Positions 24,506-34,319 of a stretch of DNA of 38,192 bases are shown here, one piece after another; the first letter of the stretch is position 1, and each line of letters opens with the position of its first letter. The position numbers and the translations under genes are program-made. Under the pieces are notes generated by a model. That model ran no database searches. It had not been told where the DNA came from and saw only the letters and a list, made by a program, of their open reading frames with translations. Location of the stretch: positions 1 to 38,192 of the forward strand of contig SVGP01000025.1 in the NCBI GenBank assembly GCA_015056255.1, read 5' to 3'. The stretch comes from Clostridiales bacterium (GTDB taxonomy: Bacteria > Bacillota > Clostridia > Christensenellales > Aristaeellaceae).

Positions 24506-25669
24506 GTGACAGCAAGAACCATTCATTTTATTTTAATGATGGCGCTGATGGCGCTGGTAGCGCTGACGATTGGATCGTCAGCGCTGCTTCGCATAGCAGC
24601 GTGCATGTTGATTATGCTGATTCTTTCGTTTGTCAGCGCGGTCTGGGGTTTAGTAACGGCGAAGGTGTCGTTTACCGTTGACAGCAAGCGCGTTGTGCGC
24701 GGCGAAAGCGTAGGCTTCCACATGCAGGCGATGTACACGTCTCTGCTTCCGCTGGGCAGCCTCGTATTTGTGTCTGAAGACGGACGCGAGAGCGTGTTCG
24801 AAATGATGCCCTTTAAAAAACAGACGGTTACGGCTGCAAGGTCGTTTAAGCACAGGGGCGTTTACAGAATGGGCGAAGGACGGATTTATGTCTTTGACAT
24901 GTTCGCCTTGTTTGCGCTTTCCAAAAAGGCGCCGGAAGCATCCGAAAGCATTGTGGTTGTGCCGAGAAAAATCGATTTTGAAGCGCCTGAGCTGAATAAC
25001 GTTGAAATTGGTCCCGAAACGAGAAAGCGCTTTCAGGACGACGCGTCCGCGCCCTCCGGCGTTCGCGACTGGCGCGACGGCGATTCCTTAAAGCGCGTTC
25101 ACTGGAAACTGACCATGAAGACGTTTGACCCGTCGCTTCGGAATTTAAGGCCGATGGTCAGAACCTATGACGAAGCGGCAAGGCCGGACACGGTGGTGCT
25201 TTGCGATCTGACGCGCATCGACGCCGTGGACGAATGGGTGAAATACGCTCAGGACGGCGTTTGCGAGGCGGCTTTTGCGGCTGTGTGCTCGCTGATTGAA
25301 AATGAAAACCGCGTTTTGATGGTGCTTCCCGGAAACAACCGAATGGAAATTGAAGGCGAAAACGCATTGGAGGAAGAGGAATTTTTAAAAGCTCTTGCGA
25401 CTGCGGAATTTAACGCGGAGGAGCCGTTTGAACAGGCGATCTATGAAAATGCGCGCCATCCCGAAAGAACCGGCATGGTGATTGCGGTTACGGCGAAGAT
25501 GACCATGCGCGTCGTGGATGCGCTGACGCGCATTGGAAAAATGACCGGCATCAGGATGATGGCGGTGTGGATTACCGACCAAAGACGCTCGGACACCGAC
25601 GAACTGCTTTCGCGCCTTGAAGCTGCGGGCGTTCAGGCCAGATGCATCAATCCCTTTAAGGCTGGATAG
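24506..25669 (+). CDS. DUF58 membrane-anchored protein
   Basis: 387 residues; two membrane helices (about 7-48), then a cytoplasmic part with the family signature D-W-R-D-G-D-S-L-K-R-V-H-W-K (188-201). Start is GTG, with AGGTGA just upstream at the end of the ATPase gene. Conserved partner of MoxR and transglutaminase-like proteins; exact role unknown, probably in envelope protein handling. Confidence 0.92.
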   Translation: MTARTIHFILMMALMALVALTIGSSALLRIAACMLIMLILSFVSAVWGLVTAKVSFTVDSKRVVRGESVGFHMQAMYTSLLPLGSLVFVSEDGRESVFEMMPFKKQTVTAARSFKHRGVYRMGEGRIYVFDMFALFALSKKAPEASESIVVVPRKIDFEAPELNNVEIGPETRKRFQDDASAPSGVRDWRDGDSLKRVHWKLTMKTFDPSLRNLRPMVRTYDEAARPDTVVLCDLTRIDAVDEWVKYAQDGVCEAAFAAVCSLIENENRVLMVLPGNNRMEIEGENALEEEEFLKALATAEFNAEEPFEQAIYENARHPERTGMVIAVTAKMTMRVVDALTRIGKMTGIRMMAVWITDQRRSDTDELLSRLEAAGVQARCINPFKAG

Positions 25670-25675
25670 AGATCT

Positions 25676-28090
25676 ATGGAAATGAATAAAAACCGCTTTT
25701 TTTCATTACTGGGCGAAGTGATTGTCTCCGCCATGCTTTCTGCGGGGCTTACGATGCTTTCTGCCCAGTCGGCGGGAATCACCGTAAACGGCTATAAAGT
25801 ATATCTTAGCGCCGGGCTTTGCGCCTTGGCGCTGTTTGGCTTGTCCTATTCGAGGGCTTCCGGCTGGATCACCCTTTTGATGATGGTTTTAGCGGGACTG
25901 ATAAGCGTATTTTTTGGCTGGCATCCGATTGACGATTTCAAGGTGTTTCTGGACAATGTGTATATGGGCGGGTCGCTGAGCGCATACGCAGATGTGTTTT
26001 CGGTGCTCGCGCTCATTTTGCTGATGGCTGCATTTTATATCATGGCGCATCAAAGGGTAGGCGCGTATCTGATGCTGTTTGTGACGGTTGCGCTTTTGGG
26101 CATACTGTGGTTTTTTGGAGATATATCGACTTCCATTCACATTCTGCCCGTGATTCTTGCCTTGTCCGCCATGTTTTCCAAAACGGCGCGCTTCCGCTTT
26201 TCGTCATTAAGGCCGCTTCTGTCGCTTTCCCTGATCGCGGCAATTCTGGCGTGTACGCTGGTTCCGTCCGAGGGTGTTAAGGTGGACGCGCTTTCAGAAT
26301 ATGCGCAGAAAGCGCTTGCCTTCATGATCAGAACCTTTAATATCGACAACCATAATATGGAAGAAAGAAGAAGCTTCACCATTGCGGCCGACGGCTGGGC
26401 TTCGCACAAGGAGCTGATTGGCGGAAACGCGTATCCGTCCGAAAAAGAGCTTATGAAGGTGAAGGGCGAGGAAGGCGAGATCTATCTTCGCGGCGCACTC
26501 AGATATGTGTACAACAACAATGCCTGGGTGGACGAGAGCAACGAGAGCAAGGCCGGCAAAATCAAACGATATATGTTCAGCGGCTTTGAAAAGCTGATTT
26601 ATAAAAGCGAATACGAACGCGCGATGGATCTGGACAAGCGTGGTTCCGATCAGTATTTTGAAAAAGCGACCATCGAAATCGAAATGCTGGACGACACGAA
26701 TTTCTGGACGCTGTACACGCCCAACAGGGTAACGGATGTAAATGTATACACGGATGCATTTGTGTATTTTAACAACGTCGGCGAGATTTTCATCAATCGC
26801 CCGATGCGTTCAGGCGATAAATTCGAAATTGAATATGACAGGCTGAATGTGAATGGAGAAGACGCTTCCCAAATGATTGATTCGCTTGGAAGCCTGAAGG
26901 ACGACGGATACAAAAATGCAGCGGTTTTAAACAAAAGCCTTCCGGATAATATTGATAACAGTGTTTTTGAAACGACCTACCGCATTACGCAAAACGCCGA
27001 AACGCCCTATGAAAAGGCGCTTGCCATTCAGAATTATCTGAAGGCGAACGGAACCTATTCCCTCGAAAGCGGCTATCCGTATGATGGGGAAGACGCGGTG
27101 TCGTTCTTTTTAAACGAAGGCATGAAGGGCTACTGCGTGCATTTTGCATCCGCCATGACGGTGATGGCCAGAATTGCAGGTCTGCCCGCAAGGTATGTGG
27201 AGGGTTATCTTTGCTCCATTGATGAAAGCGGAGAGGCGATTGTTACCGGCCTTGACGCGCATGCGTGGACGGAGGTCTACTTAAACGGCTTTGGCTGGAT
27301 GACCTTTGACGCAACGCCGCCGGAGAGAGACGACGAAAGTGATGAAAATAATGATGGAAGCGGAAATGAAAATTCGCCGGACAACGCAGATACAACCCAC
27401 ACGGACGACGAAACGGGTGATATGCCTGATGATGAATTGAATTCCGCGCCCACACCCACGCCGACGCCCGAACCCACGCCTTCGTCAACGCCCGAAGCGG
27501 ACGATGTGCCTGATGTTGACGACGGCGCATGGCTCAATGATCCAACGCCCACGCCTACGCCTCCGCCGAACACAGGCAGTAATCAGAGCGGGGACGATCC
27601 CGATACGCCGCCCGATCAGAATGGCGGAAATTCCACGAACGATCAGGATAAGAACAGTTTTTGGAAAATCATGTTCCTGATTCTTTTTGCAATCCTTGCG
27701 CTTATGGCCTATGCTTATCTGCGCCTTATGCGCACGTCGCCCGTATATGTGGCGAAAAAGGAAAAGAATCCTGAAGATATGCTCATGTACTGGTATCGCG
27801 CAATGCTTACGCAGCTTGATGTGATGCGCGTCCATTATGAAGCGGGTGAAACGCCTGTGGCGTTCGCCAGACGCGCGTTGGAGCGGCGTGCCGCAAACGA
27901 GGAATTCGTGCGCTTTTCTTTGATTGTTTCCATGCGCCGCTATTCGGAAACCGAGGCTTCGAAGGAAGACTTTTCGCTTGCTGAAAGCGCATATCTGGGC
28001 ATTAGCCATCTGATGCGCATGCCTGCAAAATTCAGATGGGCGGTAAGACGCATTCTGCGCGGCATTGGACGCGTGAATCAGATTCCGTAG
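25676..28090 (+). CDS. Transglutaminase-like membrane protein (TgpA/DUF3488 type)
   Basis: 804 residues. Six or so membrane helices fill the first 200. An outer domain follows, with the transglutaminase-like core (about 430-550) and a complete triad: Cys487 (G-Y-C-V-H), His529 (D-A-H-A-W-T-E-V) and Asp545 (T-F-D-A-T-P). Next come an acidic Thr-Pro linker (about 590-660), a membrane helix near 665-685 and a cytoplasmic DUF4129-like tail. It may act as a cysteine peptidase or cross-linking enzyme at the outer face. Starts 6 bases after the DUF58 stop; the SD is weak. The linker is the third Thr-Pro tract in the window. Confidence 0.92.
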   Translation: MEMNKNRFFSLLGEVIVSAMLSAGLTMLSAQSAGITVNGYKVYLSAGLCALALFGLSYSRASGWITLLMMVLAGLISVFFGWHPIDDFKVFLDNVYMGGSLSAYADVFSVLALILLMAAFYIMAHQRVGAYLMLFVTVALLGILWFFGDISTSIHILPVILALSAMFSKTARFRFSSLRPLLSLSLIAAILACTLVPSEGVKVDALSEYAQKALAFMIRTFNIDNHNMEERRSFTIAADGWASHKELIGGNAYPSEKELMKVKGEEGEIYLRGALRYVYNNNAWVDESNESKAGKIKRYMFSGFEKLIYKSEYERAMDLDKRGSDQYFEKATIEIEMLDDTNFWTLYTPNRVTDVNVYTDAFVYFNNVGEIFINRPMRSGDKFEIEYDRLNVNGEDASQMIDSLGSLKDDGYKNAAVLNKSLPDNIDNSVFETTYRITQNAETPYEKALAIQNYLKANGTYSLESGYPYDGEDAVSFFLNEGMKGYCVHFASAMTVMARIAGLPARYVEGYLCSIDESGEAIVTGLDAHAWTEVYLNGFGWMTFDATPPERDDESDENNDGSGNENSPDNADTTHTDDETGDMPDDELNSAPTPTPTPEPTPSSTPEADDVPDVDDGAWLNDPTPTPTPPPNTGSNQSGDDPDTPPDQNGGNSTNDQDKNSFWKIMFLILFAILALMAYAYLRLMRTSPVYVAKKEKNPEDMLMYWYRAMLTQLDVMRVHYEAGETPVAFARRALERRAANEEFVRFSLIVSMRRYSETEASKEDFSLAESAYLGISHLMRMPAKFRWAVRRILRGIGRVNQIP

Positions 28091-28092
28091 TA

Positions 28093-28121
28093 TTTACAAC
28101 AGCAGTAAAAAGTGCTATAAT
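28093..28121 (+). promoter_or_regulatory. Promoter for secA
   Basis: TTTACA (28093-28098), a 17-base spacer and TATAAT (28116-28121), immediately after the transglutaminase stop codon. Confidence 0.7.
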
Positions 28122-28156
28122 AAACCGATTGACATTTCATTGGGAGATTTATATTC

Positions 28157-30862
28157 ATGGAAAGAATGTTTGAGTTTATAAAGAAGGTTCTTGCCGGGTC
28201 GAACGAGGCCGAGGTCAAGAAGCTTATGAAGATTGCCGACAAGGTGGACGCGCTGGAAGAGAAGATGAAGGCGCTTTCCGATACAGACCTTAGAAATCAG
28301 ACCGCGCTTTTCAGAGAGCGCCTGAATAAGGGCGAGACGCTGGACGAACTGATGCCGGAGGCTTTTGCTGCCGTCCGCGAAGCGGCCAGACGCGTGCTGG
28401 GTCAGCGAGCGTTCCGCGTGCAGCTTGTGGGCGCAGCCGTCATGCATCAGGGCAGAATCGCTGAGATGAGAACCGGCGAAGGAAAAACCCTGACCGCCGC
28501 CATTGCCGCATATCTGAATGCGCTTCCCGGAAAGGGCGTTCACGTCGTTACCGTAAACGATTACCTCGCCAAATACCACTCTGAGTGGATGGGCAAGGTG
28601 TATCGCTTTATGGGCCTTACTGTTGGCCTTATTCTGCACGACATGGAGCCCCACGAGCGTCAGGCGGCGTATAACGCCGACATTACCTATGCAACCAACA
28701 ACGAACTTGGTTTTGATTACTTAAGAGACAATATGGTTGTTCAGAAGGAGCGCATGGTTCAGCGTCCTTTGAATTTCGCCATCGTCGACGAAGTCGACTC
28801 CATTTTAATCGACGAAGCCAGAACCCCGCTCATCATTTCCGGCGAAGGCGACAAATCCACCGAGCTTTATCAGCTGGCGGATCGGTTTGTCTCCCGCCTT
28901 CGCGAGGGCGAGGACAATGACTATGTGCGCGACGAGAAGGAAAAGACCATCATTTTAACCGAGGAAGGCGTTCGAAAGGCCGAGGCGGCGTTCAATATTG
29001 AAAACCTGACCGATTCCCAGAACACGGAGCTTCATCACCACATTCTGGCCGCGCTCCGCGCCAACGTTCTTATGAAAAGGGACGTTGACTATGTGGTCAA
29101 GGATGGCCAGGTGGTCATCGTCGATGAATTCACGGGCCGCCTCATGACTGGTCGCCGCTATTCCGACGGCCTCCATCAGGCGATTGAAGCCAAGGAGCAC
29201 GTGAAGGTCGAGCGCGAAAGCAAAACGCTTGCGACCATCACCTTCCAGAACTATTTCCGCATGTACAAAAAGATCTCCGGCATGACGGGTACTGCCAAGA
29301 CCGAAGAGGACGAGTTCAGGGGCATTTACAGGCTCGACGTCGTCACCATTCCCACCAACCGTCCGATGATCCGAAAGGACTTGAACGACGCCATCTATAC
29401 GACCGTGAAGGGCAAGTTTGAAGCGGTTGCCGACGAGGTTGAAAAGCGTCATGCCACGGGCCAGCCGGTTCTGGTCGGTACGGTTTCGGTTGAAAAGAGC
29501 GAATATGTCAGTAAGCTTCTTGAAAGACGCGGCGTAAAGCACGTGGTTTTGAACGCCAAGTTCCACGACCGCGAAGCCGAAATCGTTGCGCAGGCCGGTA
29601 AGAAGGGCGCGGTTACCATTTCCACCAACATGGCCGGACGCGGTACCGATATTCTTCTGGGCGGAAACGCTGAGTTTATGGCAAAGCACGAAATGCGCCG
29701 GCGCGATTACACCGATGAAATCATCGAAGAAGCGGTTGGCCACAACGAAAACGTGCCGGACGAGGTCAAGGAAGCCAGAAAACTTTACAGGGAGCTGTAC
29801 GCGCAGTTTGCCAAGGAAACCGAAAAGGAGCACGAGGAAGTCATCAAGCTTGGCGGCCTTCACATCATCGGCACCGAGCGCCACGAGTCCCGCCGCATCG
29901 ACAACCAGTTAAGAGGCCGCGCGGGTCGTCAGGGCGATCCCGGCTCCAGCCAGTTCTTCATTTCCCTGCAGGACGATCTGATGCGCCTGTTTGGCTCCGA
30001 CCGCATTCAGCCGATGATTCAGAAGCTGGGCCTGGGCGAGAGCGACAAAATCGAATACGGTATTCTTTCCAAGCAGATTGAAAATTCTCAAAAGCGCGTG
30101 GAAGGCAGAAACTACGAAATCCGCAAAAGCGTACTTCAGTACGACGACGTTATGAACCAGCAGCGCAATCTCATTTATGAGCAGAGACGCGAGGTGCTCG
30201 AGGGCGGCGACATGAAAAAGCGCATTGACGATATGCGCGAAACGCTCATTACCGAAGCCGTCGAGCGTCACATTGCGGAAAATGCGCCTCACGCCGATTG
30301 GGACGTAAAGGGTCTTGCGGAATACCTCGAGCGCATCTGCTTAAGAAGCGGAGACGTTGCGGCTGTTTATGCCGAAGACACGAAGATGAGCCGCGAGAAA
30401 TTCAAGGAAGCGCTTATTCAAAAGAGCCTTGAAGTCTATGCCCGCCGCGAGGATGAAATCGCACTGGCAGGCTTTGACATGCGCGAGGTTGAGCGTACGT
30501 TCCTTCTGATGAGCGTAGACAGAAGATGGATGGATCATATCGACGCGATGGATCAGCTGCGAGAGGGCATCGGCCTCAGAGCCTACGGTCAGCGTCAGCC
30601 CATCGTCGAATATCAGCACGAGGGCTACGATATGTTCGAAGAAATGGTCCGCCTGATTCAGGAGGATACGTTAAGAAGACTGTATACCGCGATCATCACG
30701 CGTCCCCCGGAGCGCAAGGAAGTAGCCAAGAACATCGTTGTAAATCACGATGCTTCCGTTCCCAAGCGTCCCGTAAAAACTGACAAAAAGGCCGGCAGAA
30801 ACGATCCCTGCCCCTGCGGAAGCGGCAAAAAATATAAGGAATGCTGCGGCAGAAACGCTTGA
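28157..30862 (+). CDS. secA: Preprotein translocase ATPase SecA
   Basis: Motor ATPase that drives secretory proteins through SecYEG. 901 residues, close to the usual 830-900. Walker A is [21 protein letters not shown] and [11 protein letters not shown] are also intact. The C-terminal zinc site [14 protein letters not shown], which binds SecB or ribosomes in other bacteria, is present. GGGAG (28142-28146) precedes ATG 28157. The release factor 2 gene follows after 38 bases, as is common in Firmicutes. Confidence 0.98.
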   Translation: MERMFEFIKKVLAGSNEAEVKKLMKIADKVDALEEKMKALSDTDLRNQTALFRERLNKGETLDELMPEAFAAVREAARRVLGQRAFRVQLVGAAVMHQGRIAEMRTGEGKTLTAAIAAYLNALPGKGVHVVTVNDYLAKYHSEWMGKVYRFMGLTVGLILHDMEPHERQAAYNADITYATNNELGFDYLRDNMVVQKERMVQRPLNFAIVDEVDSILIDEARTPLIISGEGDKSTELYQLADRFVSRLREGEDNDYVRDEKEKTIILTEEGVRKAEAAFNIENLTDSQNTELHHHILAALRANVLMKRDVDYVVKDGQVVIVDEFTGRLMTGRRYSDGLHQAIEAKEHVKVERESKTLATITFQNYFRMYKKISGMTGTAKTEEDEFRGIYRLDVVTIPTNRPMIRKDLNDAIYTTVKGKFEAVADEVEKRHATGQPVLVGTVSVEKSEYVSKLLERRGVKHVVLNAKFHDREAEIVAQAGKKGAVTISTNMAGRGTDILLGGNAEFMAKHEMRRRDYTDEIIEEAVGHNENVPDEVKEARKLYRELYAQFAKETEKEHEEVIKLGGLHIIGTERHESRRIDNQLRGRAGRQGDPGSSQFFISLQDDLMRLFGSDRIQPMIQKLGLGESDKIEYGILSKQIENSQKRVEGRNYEIRKSVLQYDDVMNQQRNLIYEQRREVLEGGDMKKRIDDMRETLITEAVERHIAENAPHADWDVKGLAEYLERICLRSGDVAAVYAEDTKMSREKFKEALIQKSLEVYARREDEIALAGFDMREVERTFLLMSVDRRWMDHIDAMDQLREGIGLRAYGQRQPIVEYQHEGYDMFEEMVRLIQEDTLRRLYTAIITRPPERKEVAKNIVVNHDASVPKRPVKTDKKAGRNDPCPCGSGKKYKECCGRNA

Positions 30863-30900
30863 CAGAACCCGGACGAAAAACATGAGGGGAGCCAAAATGT

Positions 30901-31998
30901 ATGTATGAATCCGAAGTCTTTCGTCAGGAGTTGACGAGCCTTCAGGCGATGCTGGAGGAAACAGGAAAATCCTTAAATATCGAGCATCTCAAAGAACAGC
31001 TGATCGAGTACCAGGAGGATATGGCTTCGCCCGGCTTCTGGGATGATATCGAGCGCGCGCAGAAGATCAATCAGCGCGCCAGCAGCACAGAAAACAGAAT
31101 CAATCATTACAAATCCCTCTGCGCTCGCGTAGAGGATATCGACGTCATGATGGAGCTGGCCGAGGAAGAGGGCGGCGACGACATGGCGGGCGAGATCGGC
31201 GAGGAGCTTAAAAAGCTTCGGGAAGAACTCGAAGCGTTAAAGCTCACAACGCTTCTGACCGGCGAATACGACAACTGCGACTGCATTTTATCGCTCCATG
31301 CTGGCGCGGGCGGAACCGAAGCGCAGGACTGGACGCAGATGCTTTACAGAATGTATACGCGTTTTGGCGAGCGCATGGGCTTTAATGTACGTGAGCTTGA
31401 CATGCTGGAGGGCGACGAAGCGGGCATCAAGAGCGTAACGTGGGAAGTTTCCGGCGAATACGCCTACGGCTTTATGAAGAGCGAGCGCGGCGTACATCGC
31501 CTGGTTCGCATCTCTCCCTTCGACTCCGCCGCCAGAAGACACACCTCCTTTACCTCTCTGGACGTTGCGCCCGTCATCGAAGATAACGGCGAGATTGTGA
31601 TCGACAACGACGATCTTCGAATCGACACCTATCGCTCCTCCGGTAAGGGCGGTCAGCACGTTAACCGTACCGACTCCGCCGTTCGCATCACCCACCTGCC
31701 CACCGGCATCGTCGTTCAGTGTCAGAATGAAAGAAGCCAGCTTCAGAACAAGGAAACCTGCTTCAGAATGCTGAGGGCGCGTCTTGCTGAGCTTCAGGAG
31801 CAGAAGAGACAGGAGCTGATGGGCGAGGTTAAGGGCGAGCTTAAGAAGATCGAGTGGGGCAGCCAGATCCGCTCCTATGTTTTCCAGCCCTACACGATGG
31901 TCAAGGATCACAGAACGGGCTACGAGATGGGCAACATCGGCGAAGTCATGGACGGCGACCTTGAAGGCTTTGTAACGGCGTATCTTCAGAAGCTGTAA
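30901..31998 (+). CDS. prfB: Peptide chain release factor 2, read without the internal frameshift
   Basis: Releases finished proteins at UGA and UAA. 365 residues, with S-P-F (codon recognition; I-S-P-F-D-S) and G-G-Q at 250-252 (peptide release). In many bacteria prfB has an in-frame UGA near codon 25 and a +1 shift; here that position (E-T-G-K-S-L-N-I-E) is open, so one frame makes the whole protein. ATG 30901 has GGGGAG 9 bases upstream. A second ATG four bases earlier (30897) would read only Met-Tyr-Val before a UGA that overlaps codons 2-3 of prfB. Part of a likely secA-prfB-DUF1461-tsaD group. Confidence 0.95.
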   Translation: MYESEVFRQELTSLQAMLEETGKSLNIEHLKEQLIEYQEDMASPGFWDDIERAQKINQRASSTENRINHYKSLCARVEDIDVMMELAEEEGGDDMAGEIGEELKKLREELEALKLTTLLTGEYDNCDCILSLHAGAGGTEAQDWTQMLYRMYTRFGERMGFNVRELDMLEGDEAGIKSVTWEVSGEYAYGFMKSERGVHRLVRISPFDSAARRHTSFTSLDVAPVIEDNGEIVIDNDDLRIDTYRSSGKGGQHVNRTDSAVRITHLPTGIVVQCQNERSQLQNKETCFRMLRARLAELQEQKRQELMGEVKGELKKIEWGSQIRSYVFQPYTMVKDHRTGYEMGNIGEVMDGDLEGFVTAYLQKL

Positions 31999-32020
31999 TA
32001 GACGGGGAGAGAACAAAAAT

Positions 32021-32746
32021 ATGCTTTCTGACCGGAACAGTGCAAAAGATGCATTCAGTTCATCCGGAATTACAAAGCACAAAAGGCAATGCCTCTGCTT
32101 GAAAAAAGCGGGGGAGATCAGCGTTTTTCTCCTTATGTATATATCCCTCTTTTTGAGCGCGCTGGCGATTTCCGTCGTCATGTGCGCTCAAAACAGCGAT
32201 TTGTATTTTCGCATTCAGGAAAGGTGCTTGATTTTCGAGGGCGGACAGGCCGAAGATAAAGAAGCGGTTCAGCGCATGAATCGCGCAATTGTGGATTTTT
32301 TGTCCGGAAAAGCAGAGAAAATCGACGGCGTATCCGAACGCGCGGGCGCTCACATGCAGGACGTTAAACGGATTTTTGATTTTGTAAAGGCGACTTTATT
32401 TTTGCTGATTTTGTTTTCTGTATGTGTTCTTTATGAAAAAAGGTTTGCAAATCCCAAAGGAATTTGGCTCCTCAGCCTTGCGCCCATTCTGCTGTCGCTT
32501 GCGCTTTTGCTGGCGTTTGCCTTTTCGGATTTCACCGAGCTTTTTACCCGCTTTCACGAAATCGCATTCACCAATGACCTGTGGCTTTTGAATCCGGCGG
32601 AGGATTTGCTGATCCGATGCCTGCCGGAACAATTTTTCTTTGAAATGGCTCTGATCGCTTTTGGTATCGGCATAGCACTTTACGGGCTGATGGCGGTTTG
32701 CGCCATTACGATTATCAACAAATTCGGGAGAAGAGATACTCAATGA
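32021..32746 (+). CDS. DUF1461 / TIGR01906-type membrane protein
   Basis: 241 residues with four predicted helices (about 33-55, 120-137, 148-168, 208-231). The family landmarks H-M-x-D-V-K (111) and F-H-E-I-A-F-T-N-D-L-W-L-L-N-P (178-192) are present. Function is unknown. It ends in a 4-base ATGA overlap with tsaD, showing translational coupling. The N-terminus (about 25 residues) is long for the family; a later start is possible but none has a better SD. Confidence 0.88.
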   Translation: MLSDRNSAKDAFSSSGITKHKRQCLCLKKAGEISVFLLMYISLFLSALAISVVMCAQNSDLYFRIQERCLIFEGGQAEDKEAVQRMNRAIVDFLSGKAEKIDGVSERAGAHMQDVKRIFDFVKATLFLLILFSVCVLYEKRFANPKGIWLLSLAPILLSLALLLAFAFSDFTELFTRFHEIAFTNDLWLLNPAEDLLIRCLPEQFFFEMALIAFGIGIALYGLMAVCAITIINKFGRRDTQ

Positions 32747-33810
32747 CCTATATGGAACGCGCCCGCAAAAAGGCGCAGGCGCTGATTGAAAAGGGAAGCG
32801 CCGTCATTCTTTCCGTGGAATCCTCCTGCGACGAAACGGCGATTGCCATCGTTAAAAACGGGCGCGAGGTGCTTTCGGGAGAGATTGCCTCTCAGGTGGA
32901 CACGCATGCGCTGTACGGCGGCGTAGTGCCTGAGATTGCCAGCCGCATGCATGTGGAGGCGCTGGATCCGCTTCTGGATCGGGCGCTTGAAAAGGCGGAA
33001 CTTACGCTTGAGGACATTGATGCGATTGCCGTCACCTACGGCCCGGGGCTGGTTGGCGCGCTGTTGACCGGCGTCAGCTGGGCCAAGGCGATTGCATATG
33101 CGCTTGATAAACCGCTGGTGGGCGTGAACCACATCGAGGGGCATGTAAGCGCGAACTTCGTCGCGCATCCGGAATTGGAGCCGCCGTTTGTGTGCCTTGT
33201 CGCCTCCGGAGGTCACAGCCATATCGTGCGCGTGGACGAATACGGCTCGTATTCCATGATCGGAAAGACGACCGACGACGCGGCGGGCGAGGCGTTTGAC
33301 AAGGTGGCAAGAGTGCTTGAAATTCCGTATCCGGGCGGTCCGCTTCTGGATAAGCTTGCGGAGACGGGCGACGATACCGCCTATAAATTTCCGAAAATCA
33401 AAACGGAGGGCAAGTACGATTTTTCCTTCAGCGGCTTAAAGACTGCCGTCGTCAATCAGGCGCACACGCTCAGGATGAAGGGCGAAAAGATCGATGCGGC
33501 CAATTGGGCGGCGTCGTTTCGAAAGGCCGTCGTGGATGCGCTCGTGGACAAAACGCTGATGGCGGCAAAGGATACCGGCACAAAGACAGTTGCGCTTGCA
33601 GGCGGCGTTGCTTCCAACATGCGTTTAAGGCGAGATCTTAAGGCGAAGGGTGAAAAAATGGGCATGTCCATTTACATGCCGCCGCCTGTTCTGTGCACGG
33701 ACAATGCGGTCATGATCGGATCGGCTGCGTTTTACAGGCTCATGAAGGGTGAAATTGTAGATCTGGATCTGAATGCACAGCCGTCAATCCGGTTGATTGA
33801 TAACAAATAA
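32743..33810 (+). CDS. tsaD: tRNA threonylcarbamoyladenosine transferase TsaD
   Basis: Catalytic part of the complex that makes t6A37 in tRNAs reading ANN codons. The iron-binding H-I-E-G-H (130-134), S-S-C-D-E-T near the N-terminus, G-G-H-S-H and A-L-A-G-G-V-A-S-N are all present. The start at 32743 overlaps the previous stop by ATGA; upstream in-frame TTG (32698) lies inside the DUF1461 gene and is rejected. 355 residues. Confidence 0.97.
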   Translation: MTYMERARKKAQALIEKGSAVILSVESSCDETAIAIVKNGREVLSGEIASQVDTHALYGGVVPEIASRMHVEALDPLLDRALEKAELTLEDIDAIAVTYGPGLVGALLTGVSWAKAIAYALDKPLVGVNHIEGHVSANFVAHPELEPPFVCLVASGGHSHIVRVDEYGSYSMIGKTTDDAAGEAFDKVARVLEIPYPGGPLLDKLAETGDDTAYKFPKIKTEGKYDFSFSGLKTAVVNQAHTLRMKGEKIDAANWAASFRKAVVDALVDKTLMAAKDTGTKTVALAGGVASNMRLRRDLKAKGEKMGMSIYMPPPVLCTDNAVMIGSAAFYRLMKGEIVDLDLNAQPSIRLIDNK

Positions 33811-33811
33811 G

Positions 33812-33853
33812 AAAAAAGGTGAATGCGCGAAAATGCGCATTTGCCTTTTTTTT
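33812..33853 (+). terminator. Strong terminator after tsaD
   Basis: A stem of about 17 bp with two G-T pairs (33812-33828 with 33835-33851) and a 6-base loop, ending in a run of eight T. Confidence 0.92.
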
Positions 33854-34253
33854 ATAAAGAAAACATATAATCGTGAAAAATGAATGCATAAATGACGAAA
33901 AAAGGCCATTTCTATGCAAAGAGTGTGTGTTCTTTCTGAATATGCGTGAAAACGCCTAGCGCATGGCCTGTCAAGGTGTGAGGAACGAAATATTTGTAAT
34001 AAATCCGTAATATATTGCGACTTTGTGGTTTTTTCATCAAACACTCGTTCGCTTGTGGATAACTTGGGTATGTGTGGACAAAACATGCACAAACTTGTGG
34101 ATAACTTCGGTTATCCCGGGGGGTAATCCACAAAAAATGGGGGAGAGGTTGTGGATAATGTGGAAAAAACCTGTGGAAATTATTTTGACGGAATTTGCAT
34201 AAAAATATGACAATACAACAAATGTTTCGAGATGTGATAATTTTATTAAATGT
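33854..34253. other. Gene-free region with DnaA-box cluster
   Basis: No gene can be supported between the tsaD terminator and the rhaB promoter. TGTGGATAA (the complement of the consensus DnaA box TTATCCACA) occurs three times perfectly at 34054-34062, 34096-34104 and 34150-34158. One-mismatch copies lie at 34073-34081, 34159-34167 and, in the opposite direction, 34124-34132; a two-mismatch copy is at 34172-34180. All but one share one orientation, within 127 bases. About 70 bases of very AT-rich DNA (34181-34250) follow. This looks like a replication origin or a DnaA-binding locus; see findings. Confidence 0.8.
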
Positions 34254-34282
34254 GTGACAGAACGCAATTTCTCTGGTATACT
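34254..34282 (+). promoter_or_regulatory. Promoter for the rhaB operon
   Basis: GTGACA (34254-34259), a 17-base spacer and TATACT (34277-34282), 38 bases before the start codon. It abuts the AT-rich DNA beside the DnaA-box cluster. Confidence 0.7.
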
Positions 34283-34319
34283 ATAGGTAAGTCTATGTTT
34301 TAATGGGAGGAACGAGCAC

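Noticed and set aside
28955..29884. 309-codon minus-strand frame inside secA
   Set aside because: secA is unmistakable and intact on the + strand.
30901..31060. Standard prfB frameshift site near codon 25
   Set aside because: The region is open with no UGA; codons at the usual site read S-L-N-I-E.
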